DNA of 64,000 nt from NCBI GenBank assembly GCA_900551715.1, contig URXG01000002.1, positions 32,384 to 96,383 of the forward strand, written 5' to 3'. The position numbers were made by a program, and so were the translations under genes. Below, piece after piece: positions 26,620-34,355 of the stretch (its first letter is position 1; every line of letters starts with the position of its first letter). Origin of the DNA: an uncultured Blautia sp. GTDB taxonomy: Bacteria; Bacillota; Clostridia; Lachnospirales; Lachnospiraceae. A model generated the notes under the pieces. That model worked only from the letters and a program-made list of their open reading frames with translations. It searched no databases and had not been told where the DNA came from.

Positions 26620-27951
26620 TTATTCCGACTTCTTATTACCGGTGATGTTTTTCTCCAGTACCCGATTCAAAATATCTGCAAAAGGCTCCATGGCGTTTTT
26701 TACTTCCTGGACTGTATTGGTCTGTGCTCCTGCCTCAAGAAGAATGGATCTTGGACGCATATGAAGATTGTAACGATACCCTGCCAGATAAATTCCTCTG
26801 TAAAAATCCGGATAATACTCTGCTGCTTCGTATTCCAGCTGAAAAGAAAAAGCCAGATTGTCCTGTATGTATGGATTTGGCAGATATCCAAGACTGCCGC
26901 TTTGGTTGGTATAGCTGAGCCCATTATAAAAAAGGATCTGGGCTGTAGGCTTTCCGTTAATTTCTGTAACCAGCTTCCGGTCTTCCGGCACTCCGTCCCT
27001 GTGAAGGTCGATCACCACCTGAATGTTCTCATTTTCCGCCAGAACAGGTTCCAGATATTCTCTTGCATAGTCGTAGGCTTTGCTTCTGTCCAGCTCTCCG
27101 CTTTTCATATCAAAAGCTTCCCTTACATGAAGAACCTGATATTCATATTGCTCTGTAAGAATTTCTGTCAGATAATCCCCCACTCCCAGAATGGTATCTT
27201 CTTCCATGCCTTCTCTGGAATCTGCAAAAGCCTCCTGGGAATGGCTGTGATAAATAAGGATCTGCGGCACATTCTGATCTTTCTTCAGGGAAAAATCTTC
27301 CCGGAGAAAAGAAGCTGCATTCAGCTGTACCGCATCTGCTGTCGTTCCCTCATCTACAATAAAGAAATGATTCATAAGATAATCCTGATCTGCCAGTATT
27401 TCCGGGGAAAGATCCAGCACAGGAGCTGGTTTGATATCTGCAGAAACACTGGCAACTTCTTTATGATCCTTTTTCGGCTTCTCTGTTGATTCCGGCATTT
27501 CTGCAGGTTTCTCCGTAGGTTCTGTTGGATTCGGCGTTTCTGTAGGTTCTTCCGCAGGTTCTGTTGGATTTGGCGTTTCTGTAGGTGCTTCCGTAGGTTC
27601 TGTTGGATTTGGCGTTTCTGTAGGTGCTTCCGTAGGTTCTGTTGGATTCGGCGTTTCCACCGGCTCGTCCACTGTATAATCTTTATTTTGATCTTTATTT
27701 TGATTTTCTTTCCGAATCTCTTTTCCCAGATATTCCCCGTTATTTTCCATCAGAAGCTGATAGGTTTCCTGATCCTTCTGCTGCTGTCCCAGGGCACTGT
27801 CCTCCAGAAAACAGTACAGTGGAAACTGTCTGTAGATATTTTCACCTGGCCAGAAAGGACCTGGCGTTATCACAAGTACTGCCACAAAACAGACACTCAA
27901 AAACAGACAGACTGCTTTCTGGAGTCCCGACACTGGATCACCACCTTTCAT
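26620..27951 (-). CDS. spoIIP: Stage II sporulation protein P
   Basis: The 443-residue protein has one N-terminal membrane helix (about 11-30), a long Pro/Thr/Glu linker with tandem 13-residue repeats (100-151), and the SpoIIP amidase/endopeptidase domain from about residue 170. Key segments are ILIYHSHSQEAF and VVIDLHRDG, which carry the zinc-binding histidines, and LLEAGAQTNT near the end with the catalytic Glu. SpoIIP cuts peptidoglycan during engulfment of the forespore with SpoIID and SpoIIM. The order gpr-spoIIP is conserved in spore formers. The gene starts 26 bp after gpr. Confidence 0.95.
   Translation of the reverse strand: MKGGDPVSGLQKAVCLFLSVCFVAVLVITPGPFWPGENIYRQFPLYCFLEDSALGQQQKDQETYQLLMENNGEYLGKEIRKENQNKDQNKDYTVDEPVETPNPTEPTEAPTETPNPTEPTEAPTETPNPTEPAEEPTETPNPTEPTEKPAEMPESTEKPKKDHKEVASVSADIKPAPVLDLSPEILADQDYLMNHFFIVDEGTTADAVQLNAASFLREDFSLKKDQNVPQILIYHSHSQEAFADSREGMEEDTILGVGDYLTEILTEQYEYQVLHVREAFDMKSGELDRSKAYDYAREYLEPVLAENENIQVVIDLHRDGVPEDRKLVTEINGKPTAQILFYNGLSYTNQSGSLGYLPNPYIQDNLAFSFQLEYEAAEYYPDFYRGIYLAGYRYNLHMRPRSILLEAGAQTNTVQEVKNAMEPFADILNRVLEKNITGNKKSE
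27499..27654. repeat. Intragenic 39-bp tandem repeat in spoIIP
   Basis: Four 39-bp units encode the 13-residue repeat TPNPTEPTEAPTE (last units vary: PAEEPTE, PTEKPAE). The repeats lie in the linker between the membrane anchor and the catalytic domain, so unit number would set the reach of the enzyme. Confidence 0.85.
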
Positions 27952-27977
27952 GGTATCCTATGAACTGCAAAGTAAGA

Positions 27978-28916
27978 TTATGATAAATCTTCTCCGAATG
28001 CCAGATTCAGTCCCTCTGAAATGGTATAGCTTAAATACTTCACTGTTTCATCTACATTTTTCGGGGTAACAAACATACTGTACAGATTAGGTGCGATCAT
28101 TTCTTCCAGAAATTCTTTCTTTTCTCTTTCCTCCAGTGCATCCAGAAGGTGTGCCATGGAATCATGGACAATCGTCGCCGCATCTACCACTGTAGGTACT
28201 CCGATGCCGATCACTTTCACTTTCAGAGTTTCTTCTGTAAGCCCGTTTCTGTGGTTTCCTACTCCAGAGCCTGGATGTATCCCTGTGTCTGTAATCTGGA
28301 TAGTCCTGCTGAGTCTGCGGATACTTCTGGCAGCCAATGCATCTACTACCACTACCACATCTGGTTTTGTCTCTTGTACCACACCCTGGATAATCTCTGA
28401 AGTTTCCATTCCTGTCTGCGCCATTACACCGGGAACGATTCCACTGGTCCGGTGAATCCTTCCATCTCCCAGACTTTTCAACCCATATTCCCGCACAAGA
28501 TGTCTGGTCATCTTCAGATTTTCCACTACATGAGGTCCAAGAGAATCAGCTGTGATCTCCTGATTGCCAAGTCCCACCACAAGAATTGATTTTTCTGTTT
28601 CCAGATCTATAAGGTTTCTCAGATGCACTGCCACTTCTTCTGAAATTTCTCTGTGATAGTCCTCATCCGGTGAGGACAGTTCCGGTGCTTCAATGGTAAT
28701 ATAATTTCCCTGCGGACGTCCCATCAGTCTGGCTCCGTTTTCTGTTGTGATCTTTACGATTGTAGTCCGGATATCTCTTTCCTTATTATAATCTTCCTGA
28801 ATCTCCACACCCCGGATCTCCACATTTTCTTCCTGAAATCGTTCTGTAGTTTCCAGTGCAAGATCTGTCCGGATTCTGCTGCCTTCTCTCATGGTCATTT
28901 CCTCCTGCTCTTTCAT
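27978..28916 (-). CDS. gpr: Germination protease GPR
   Basis: The 312-residue protein matches the A25 aspartic-type germination protease that degrades small acid-soluble proteins of the spore. The segments LVVGLGNQEITADSLGPHVV, HRTSGIVPGVMAQTGM and VVVDALAARS are family hallmarks; they include the conserved acidic residues of the active site. The N-terminal stretch before ALETTERF is the propeptide removed in the spore. It lies between rpsT (divergent) and spoIIP (co-directional), as in Bacillus. A dispersed palindrome lies just upstream and no sigma-A promoter is evident, in line with forespore-specific expression. Confidence 0.95.
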   Translation of the reverse strand: MKEQEEMTMREGSRIRTDLALETTERFQEENVEIRGVEIQEDYNKERDIRTTIVKITTENGARLMGRPQGNYITIEAPELSSPDEDYHREISEEVAVHLRNLIDLETEKSILVVGLGNQEITADSLGPHVVENLKMTRHLVREYGLKSLGDGRIHRTSGIVPGVMAQTGMETSEIIQGVVQETKPDVVVVVDALAARSIRRLSRTIQITDTGIHPGSGVGNHRNGLTEETLKVKVIGIGVPTVVDAATIVHDSMAHLLDALEEREKKEFLEEMIAPNLYSMFVTPKNVDETVKYLSYTISEGLNLAFGEDLS

Positions 28917-28933
28917 ACTGACTGTCTGGCACT

Positions 28934-28981
28934 CTTACAGTTATGAATTCCTTTCGGGATACTGCCTGCTGAATAGTTACC
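28934..28981. repeat. Dispersed imperfect palindrome, copy 2
   Basis: Shares with 11179-11224 the segments CGGGATACT and CTGAATAGTTAC in the same order and spacing; the left arm ACAGTTATGAATTC matches part of 62215-62248. It lies between gpr and the rpsT promoter. Confidence 0.5.
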
Positions 28982-29056
28982 AGATTTTTATATTTTTACT
29001 TTTTGCCGTAACCTGTTAAATTATGTATTAAAAAAGATATTTTCCAGTTTTTCCTA

Positions 29057-29085
29057 TTGACAATCCCTGACAAATATACTAATAT
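29057..29085 (+). promoter_or_regulatory. Promoter of rpsT
   Basis: TTGACA (29057-29062), 17-bp spacer, TAATAT (29080-29085), about 85 bp before the rpsT start. The long leader could carry S20 feedback control, but no structure was identified. Confidence 0.7.
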
Positions 29086-29168
29086 ATATAAGCATGTTTA
29101 CAGGAGCGCCCGTGTCTGTTCCTGTGACAACGACACAAAATCAGAATCTGAAATGGAGGTGTACCACA

Positions 29169-29432
29169 TTGGCTAACATCAAATCTGCTAAGAAAAGAAT
29201 TTTAGTAAACAGAACTAAAGCTGCGAGAAACAAATCTATCCGTTCTGCTGTTAAGACTTCCATCAAGAAAGTAGAAGTTGCAGTTAAGAATAATGATAAA
29301 GCTGCTGCACAGACAGCTCTTACAGAAGCTATCGCTACTATCAGCAAAGCTACTTCCAAGGGCGTTTACCACAAAAACAACTGTGCAAGAAAAGTTTCCC
29401 GTTTAACAAAAGCTGTCAACAGCATTGGCTAA
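29169..29432 (+). CDS. rpsT: 30S ribosomal protein S20
   Basis: The 87-residue protein begins at a TTG codon at 29169 (MANIKSAKKRI), which follows GGAGGTG at 29155-29161; this fits S20 length and sequence in other Firmicutes. An upstream in-frame ATG at 29094 would add 25 residues unlike S20 and has no ribosome site. S20 binds 16S rRNA early in 30S assembly. A TTG start is typical for rpsT in several bacteria and is linked to its self-limiting translation. Neighbours gpr and spoIIP are the standard ones; holA is displaced by the NAD operon. Confidence 0.95.
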   Translation: MANIKSAKKRILVNRTKAARNKSIRSAVKTSIKKVEVAVKNNDKAAAQTALTEAIATISKATSKGVYHKNNCARKVSRLTKAVNSIG

Positions 29433-29444
29433 TAAAGGAAATCG

Positions 29445-29472
29445 TTTTTAATTATAAGCTTATAATTAAAAA
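29445..29472. repeat. Perfect 28-bp AT-rich palindrome after rpsT
   Basis: TTTTTAATTATAAG and CTTATAATTAAAAA are exact inverted copies with no loop. It abuts the terminator at 29468-29505. It may be a second termination hairpin or a protein site. Confidence 0.7.
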
Positions 29473-29505
29473 GACAGTCACACCGTCAGTGACTGTCTTT
29501 TTTTA
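29468..29505. terminator. Bidirectional terminator between rpsT and nadA
   Basis: Arms AAAAAGACAGTCAC (29468-29481) and GTGACTGTCTTTTT (29489-29502) with a 7-base loop and T runs on both strands. It serves rpsT (plus) and the nad operon (minus). Confidence 0.92.
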
Positions 29506-29533
29506 TACCAGGGGTTCTTTTGCCCCCTGGATA

Positions 29534-30451
29534 TCATCCGCCTAACTCTACCATTCTGTGGATGCAGCGTCCTGCACCTTCCATTACATCAGCAGGAAGT
29601 TCTATTTCTTCTCCTCCACATCCTTTCAGACAATTATATACGTCCATCAGTGTGGTTACTTTCATGTTCATACATGTAAGCTGCACTGCCAGAGGATAAA
29701 ATTTCTTATCGGGACATGCAAACTGCAGATGTTCTACAATGCTGTTCTCTGTTCCGATGATAAATTCTTTTTTTTCTGAATTCTTTGCATAATTCATAAT
29801 GCCTGTAGTAGAACCAACAAAATCCGCCTTTTCCACTACTTCCTGGCGGCACTCCGGATGTACCAGAAGCAATGCCTCTGGGTGAGCCTTTCGTGCTTTT
29901 TCCACGTCCTTTACACTGACTACGATATGCCTTGGACATCCACCTTTATAAAACGCAAATTCTTTTTCCGGAAGTTTCTCTGCAACATAACGTCCCAGGT
30001 TAGGATCCGGGATAAAAAGGATCTTGTCATTCTCCAGCTGACTGCAGATCTGCACTGCGGAAGAAGAAGTTACACAGACATCACACTCCGTTTTCAGTTC
30101 TGATGTAGTATTAATATAAGCAACCACTGCATGATCCGGATATTCTGCTTTCAGTTTACGAAGGCTTTCCAGATCAAGCTGTTCTGCCATAGGACATCCT
30201 GCTGCCGGATTGGCAAGCCAGACTTTTTTGTCCGGACTTAAGACTTTACATGTTTCTGCCATAAACCGTACACCGCACATGATCACACCACTGCAGTCAC
30301 TTCCTGATGCCTGGACACTGAGTCCATAGGAATCTCCCATATAATCTGCCACTTCCAGGATCTCCTGTCCCTGATATGCATGTGCCAGAATGCAGATATC
30401 TTTTTCTTTTTTCAGACGCAGGATCTCCTGCTGAATTTCTGCAATTGTCAT
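29534..30451 (-). CDS. nadA: Quinolinate synthase
   Basis: The 305-residue protein condenses iminoaspartate with dihydroxyacetone phosphate to quinolinate. Cysteines for the 4Fe-4S cluster are visible: Cys86 in NPAAGCPMAE, the Cys in VHPECRQEV, and one in CLKGCGGEE near the end. ILAHAYQ at 21-27 and MCGVRFMAET are conserved in NadA. It is the last gene of nadB-nadC-niaR-nadA and overlaps niaR by 4 bp. Expression should fall when NAD precursors such as nicotinate are present. Confidence 0.97.
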   Translation of the reverse strand: MTIAEIQQEILRLKKEKDICILAHAYQGQEILEVADYMGDSYGLSVQASGSDCSGVIMCGVRFMAETCKVLSPDKKVWLANPAAGCPMAEQLDLESLRKLKAEYPDHAVVAYINTTSELKTECDVCVTSSSAVQICSQLENDKILFIPDPNLGRYVAEKLPEKEFAFYKGGCPRHIVVSVKDVEKARKAHPEALLLVHPECRQEVVEKADFVGSTTGIMNYAKNSEKKEFIIGTENSIVEHLQFACPDKKFYPLAVQLTCMNMKVTTLMDVYNCLKGCGGEEIELPADVMEGAGRCIHRMVELGG

Positions 30452-30990
30452 AAATCAATTTTCCTTTCTATCTCCCATGGCTGAAGAGGAGCCAGAAAAC
30501 CGGTTTCTTTCAGCTGTTTTTCAATAAGATCCAGTCTTTCTTCACTGGATGCTTCCACCAGATGATAATGATATCCGGATGTAGCACTGCTGAGTACTGT
30601 GGAGTGACTGTTCTGCAGGGCTTCCACAAACTCTGCCACATCCTGTCTGGAACGGATATCCATTTCTGCTGACACGCGTCCATAGACTCTGTGGCTGATA
30701 CTGATATTCTTCACCCTTCCTCCACAGTCTACAATAAGGGTCAGCTCTTCTGCAGCCTGCTCCTGACTGTGACGCACTTTAAATTCTCTTGTACAGCTTA
30801 CATCCTGCTGCATTACATAGCCTCTGGTGGTGGAAAGAATACCCTGGGTGGACGCCCTTATTACTGCCAGATCCTGTACGATCACCTGTCTGCTGACACC
30901 AAATCGGGAAGCAAGTGTCCTGGCAGCTATGGGCGTATCTGCGTTCTGTAGAAGCATCAGGATTTCTCTACGTCTTTCTGCAGTATTCAT
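30448..30990 (-). CDS. niaR: NiaR-type NAD biosynthesis repressor
   Basis: The 180-residue protein has an N-terminal winged helix (RREILMLLQNADTPIAARTL then RFGVSRQVIVQDLAVIR) and a C-terminal 3H domain with conserved histidines (SISHRVYGRV, NSHSTVLSS, GYHYHLVEA). This is the layout of NiaR (YrxA), which binds nicotinic acid and represses NAD synthesis and niacin uptake genes in Firmicutes. It is embedded in the operon it should control, between nadC and nadA. A 24-bp perfect palindrome over the operon promoter is the likely operator, so autoregulation is expected. Confidence 0.93.
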   Translation of the reverse strand: MNTAERRREILMLLQNADTPIAARTLASRFGVSRQVIVQDLAVIRASTQGILSTTRGYVMQQDVSCTREFKVRHSQEQAAEELTLIVDCGGRVKNISISHRVYGRVSAEMDIRSRQDVAEFVEALQNSHSTVLSSATSGYHYHLVEASSEERLDLIEKQLKETGFLAPLQPWEIERKIDL

Positions 30991-31002
30991 AAACGTCTCC
31001 TC

Positions 31003-31854
31003 TCACACTGCATGAAGATGTTTCATGGAAATGTCAAGAATCGGTGCAGAATGAGTCAGGGCACCACTGGAAACAAAATCCACACCAGTTTCCAGAATCT
31101 TCTGGATATTTTCTTTTGTAATATTACCGGAACACTCAGTCTGTGCTCTTCCATGGATCAGCTCTACTGCCTGTTTCATCACTTCCGGAGTCATATTGTC
31201 CAGCATAATGATATCTGCACCTGCTTCTACTGCTTCTTTTACCTGATCCAGAGTCTCTACTTCGATCTCGATCTTACGGACAAAAGGTGCATAGGCTTTT
31301 GCCATCTGGATGGCTTTGGTAACACTTCCAGCTGCTCCGATGTGGTTATCCTTCAGAAGCACACCATCAGAAAGGTTATAACGGTGGTTGCATCCCCCAC
31401 CTACACGCACTGCATATTTCTCAAAAACACGACAGTTGGGTGTGGTCTTTCTGGTATCCAGAAGAGTGACTTTGCTGCCTTTCAGAAGTGCTGCCACCTG
31501 GCTGGTATAAGTGGCAATTCCACTCATTCTCTGAAGATAATTCAGTGCCACTCTTTCTCCGGAAAGAAGGACCCTGATATCACCTGTTACAACTGCCAGA
31601 AGCTGTCCACTGGTAACTTTATCTCCATCTTTACATTTCAGATCTACTTCTGTTTTTTCATCCAGAAGCTGGAATACTCTTGCGTAAACATCCATTCCTG
31701 CAATAATACCGTCTTCTTTGGCGATCAGATCTACGGTTCCTTTGGTTGCACATGGCATCACTGCATTGGTGGATACATCCTCACTTGTAATGTCCTCTGC
31801 CAGTGCCATACGGATCAGCTGATCCGCCTGTAATTTCATTGTAATATCATTCAT
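31003..31854 (-). CDS. nadC: Nicotinate-nucleotide pyrophosphorylase (carboxylating)
   Basis: The 283-residue protein converts quinolinate and PRPP to nicotinate mononucleotide. Family segments are clear: ALAEDITSEDVSTNAV near the N-terminus, DTRKTTPNCRVFEKYAVRVGGG-type substrate site in the middle, LLKDNHIGAAG, and VEVETLDQ/LDNMTPE in the barrel. Length is normal. It overlaps nadB by 8 bp and is followed by niaR after 12 bp. Confidence 0.97.
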   Translation of the reverse strand: MNDITMKLQADQLIRMALAEDITSEDVSTNAVMPCATKGTVDLIAKEDGIIAGMDVYARVFQLLDEKTEVDLKCKDGDKVTSGQLLAVVTGDIRVLLSGERVALNYLQRMSGIATYTSQVAALLKGSKVTLLDTRKTTPNCRVFEKYAVRVGGGCNHRYNLSDGVLLKDNHIGAAGSVTKAIQMAKAYAPFVRKIEIEVETLDQVKEAVEAGADIIMLDNMTPEVMKQAVELIHGRAQTECSGNITKENIQKILETGVDFVSSGALTHSAPILDISMKHLHAV

Positions 31855-33136
31855 GACTCTTCCTCATCCTTTCGATTTCCTTTAATACCATCCCATGATA
31901 ACCATTCAGAATCATGTCTTTGTCCTCGTAAAGCTTTGTATCAATGATTCCCGGTCTGCATGGATCTGGCGTATTTCCAAATATTATATCATCTGCTGCT
32001 CTTCTTGCAAACACCAGAGACTCCAGAAGAGAATTGCTTGCCAGACGGTTCTTTCCATGAACACCGTTACAGCTGGTTTCTCCACAGGCATAAAGCCCTT
32101 TCATGGATGTTCTGCTTCCCAGATCTACTTTGATACCACCCATAAAATAATGCTGTGCCGGTACTACCGGAATTGGTTCTTTCCTTGGATCAAAACCCTC
32201 TTCGATACATCTCTGCATAATATTGGGGAAATGTTTCTCAATGGTCCTGGTTCCAAGTGGACGCATATCTTCCCACACATGCTCTGTACCGTCTTTTTCC
32301 ATCTGTGCAAAGATTGCCTGGCTTAAAAGATCTCTTGGCTGAAGTTCATTAGTAAATCTCTGTCCGTTTTTGTCATAGAGAAGAGCCCCCTCTCCTCTTA
32401 CAGATTCAGAGATCAGGAAGCGTCTTCCAGGTCTGTGGGAATACAGAGTGGTTGGATGGATCTGTATGTAATCAATATTCTGCAGTGCTACCTGATGTTT
32501 CATGGCAATACCCAGACCATCTCCTGCAATATGTGGAAAATTGGTGGAATTTTTGTAAAGTCCGCCCAGGCCTCCACATGCCAGCACTACATAAGGTGAT
32601 CTGACAGGATATACATTATTATTCTGATCCATAACAATAATGCCGCCACAGACATTGTCTTTGGATATGAGATCCACCATAGTCATATATTCGCAAATCT
32701 CGATATTCTCTCTTGTTCTGGCTTCGTTCAGAAGTGTCTGGGTGATCTGTTTACCGGTGATATCTTCGTAAAAAAGAATTCTTGGCTGTGAATGGGCTCC
32801 TTCCCTGGTAAATGCCAGATTGCCATTTTCGTCACGCTCAAAAGTCACGTTCAGGCGAAGCAGATCCCGGATGATACTGTTGGAGCTGCGGATCATGAGA
32901 TCTACTGCTTTTTTGTCGTTTTCGTAGTGTCCGGCTCTCATGGTATCTTCAAAATAATCTTCGTAATCTTCTTCTCCACGAAGCATACAGATACCGCCCT
33001 GTGCCAGGAAGGAGTCTGACTGATCTGCTTCCTGTTTAGTAATAAGAAGGACTTTTTTACGGGAAGGCAGGTTCAGGGCACAGTAAAGACCTGCTGCTCC
33101 GGTGCCTACAATAATGGCATCATAATATTCGTTCAT
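31847..33136 (-). CDS. nadB: L-aspartate oxidase
   Basis: The 429-residue flavoprotein oxidises aspartate to iminoaspartate for NadA. It starts with the FAD-binding motif AIIVGTGAAGLYCAL, and has DQSDSFLAQGGI, RFLISESVRGEGA and the C-terminal YACGETSCNGVHGKNRLASN segment typical of NadB. It is shorter than the E. coli protein (about 540) because the C-terminal helical domain is reduced. In anaerobes fumarate is a likely electron acceptor. It is the first gene of the operon, behind the NiaR-type operator. Confidence 0.95.
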   Translation of the reverse strand: MNEYYDAIIVGTGAAGLYCALNLPSRKKVLLITKQEADQSDSFLAQGGICMLRGEEDYEDYFEDTMRAGHYENDKKAVDLMIRSSNSIIRDLLRLNVTFERDENGNLAFTREGAHSQPRILFYEDITGKQITQTLLNEARTRENIEICEYMTMVDLISKDNVCGGIIVMDQNNNVYPVRSPYVVLACGGLGGLYKNSTNFPHIAGDGLGIAMKHQVALQNIDYIQIHPTTLYSHRPGRRFLISESVRGEGALLYDKNGQRFTNELQPRDLLSQAIFAQMEKDGTEHVWEDMRPLGTRTIEKHFPNIMQRCIEEGFDPRKEPIPVVPAQHYFMGGIKVDLGSRTSMKGLYACGETSCNGVHGKNRLASNSLLESLVFARRAADDIIFGNTPDPCRPGIIDTKLYEDKDMILNGYHGMVLKEIERMRKSHE

Positions 33137-33187
33137 TTCTTTTTTCCTCGTTCCGGTTCGGCCGGACTTTCTTTTATCATGGTCGCC

Positions 33188-33227
33188 ATTATACTACTGC
33201 TCATTACAGGTGTCAAGACACCTGTAA
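33188..33227 (-). promoter_or_regulatory. nad operon promoter with overlapping NiaR operator
   Basis: On the minus strand a consensus promoter is seen: TTGACA (33211-33216), exactly 17 bp, TATAAT (33188-33193). The palindrome with arms TTACAGGTGTC (33204-33214) and GACACCTGTAA (33217-33227), separated by AA, is centred on the -35 box. The sequence and the presence of niaR in the operon point to NiaR binding that blocks RNA polymerase. Confidence 0.9.
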
Positions 33228-33238
33228 ATATTGTTGTG

Positions 33239-34222
33239 TTATCTTCCCGAACTATATTTTACAATTAACAACTCCACGCTAAGTGTATCCTGCAGTCTTC
33301 CGGTCTTTACTGCTTCTTCCGCATCCACAAAGTCTCTCTCCGCTTCCTCCAGTTCTTCTACCTTGTAAGCTCTGGCACAGGACATGATATTCCGTACTGC
33401 GAAAGGTGGAATCCCCAGTCTGGAAGCAATTTCGTTCTGGGAGGCTCCTTCCCCGGACATTTTTTTTGCCAGGCAAAGCTGTCGAAATTGCTTGGACAAA
33501 AGAAACAAAATCCGCATAGGCGGCTCTTTCAGGGTAAGGAGATCATTATAAAGATCCAGTGCTTTTCGCTGGTTTTTTTCTGTAACTGCCCTTACCATAT
33601 CGAAGATCTTGTTTTCTGTACGTGTGGTGCAGACTGCCTCTATATCCGCTCTTGTGACGATATCCTGCCCCATGGTATAAGTGATCAGCTTTTCCAGTTC
33701 ATTCCGGATATTTCCCATATCTGTACCTGTCTTTGTAAGAAAAAGCTCCATATCCCTGGTGGTGATCTTCCGTCCTTCTCGGGATAGGATTCCTGCTGCC
33801 CAGCGCATCAGTGTCTTTTCATCCTGCTTTGCAAAATCCACAATAGCACCTGCAGATTTCACTGCCTTGTACATTTTACTCCGCTTGTCTACCTCTTCTT
33901 CCACAAAAACAAACCGCACATAATCCGGCAGATTCTTCAGATATTCCGCAAGTTCTTCACATTTGTTCTTAAAAAATCCGGAGTTTTCCACCAGAACTAC
34001 CCTGTAATCTGCAAAAAAAGGCATGGTTTCACAGAGATCAATGATTTCCCTGACCTCAATGCCTTTTCCTTCATATTTACTAAAGTTCATAGTATCCTCT
34101 GTGGGATTCAGTGCATGTATCAGTTTCTCTTTATACTGCTGGCGAAGATAGGCTTCCTCTCCGCATAAAAGATAGATCTTTTTAAAATTTCCTGTTTTTA
34201 TGTCTTCCTGTAGTCTTTTCAC
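33239..34222 (-). CDS. holA: DNA polymerase III delta subunit
   Basis: The 327-residue protein fits HolA: a start with YLLCGEEAYLRQQYKEKL, an AAA-like domain, and a C-terminal collar domain with LLTLKEPPMRILFLLSKQFRQL and LGIPPFAVRNI. Delta opens the beta clamp in the clamp loader. The comEC-holA order is the standard Firmicutes one. The gap to comEC is 133 bp and shows no gene. Confidence 0.93.
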   Translation of the reverse strand: MKRLQEDIKTGNFKKIYLLCGEEAYLRQQYKEKLIHALNPTEDTMNFSKYEGKGIEVREIIDLCETMPFFADYRVVLVENSGFFKNKCEELAEYLKNLPDYVRFVFVEEEVDKRSKMYKAVKSAGAIVDFAKQDEKTLMRWAAGILSREGRKITTRDMELFLTKTGTDMGNIRNELEKLITYTMGQDIVTRADIEAVCTTRTENKIFDMVRAVTEKNQRKALDLYNDLLTLKEPPMRILFLLSKQFRQLCLAKKMSGEGASQNEIASRLGIPPFAVRNIMSCARAYKVEELEEAERDFVDAEEAVKTGRLQDTLSVELLIVKYSSGR

Positions 34223-34355
34223 CTTACAACCTCATTTGATATTCTGTATGTCATTTTCAGAGTTTTCGATTTCAACATTAGTATAAAAAAGTATAAACGA
34301 TTCATATAAATAAGTAAAGCATGTGGTCTTTGAGGGAACAATCATAATCTCAAAT

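Noticed and set aside
29094..29168. Longer N-terminus for ribosomal protein S20
   Set aside because: The extra 25 residues do not look like S20 and have no ribosome site, while TTG at 29169 follows GGAGGTG at the right distance.
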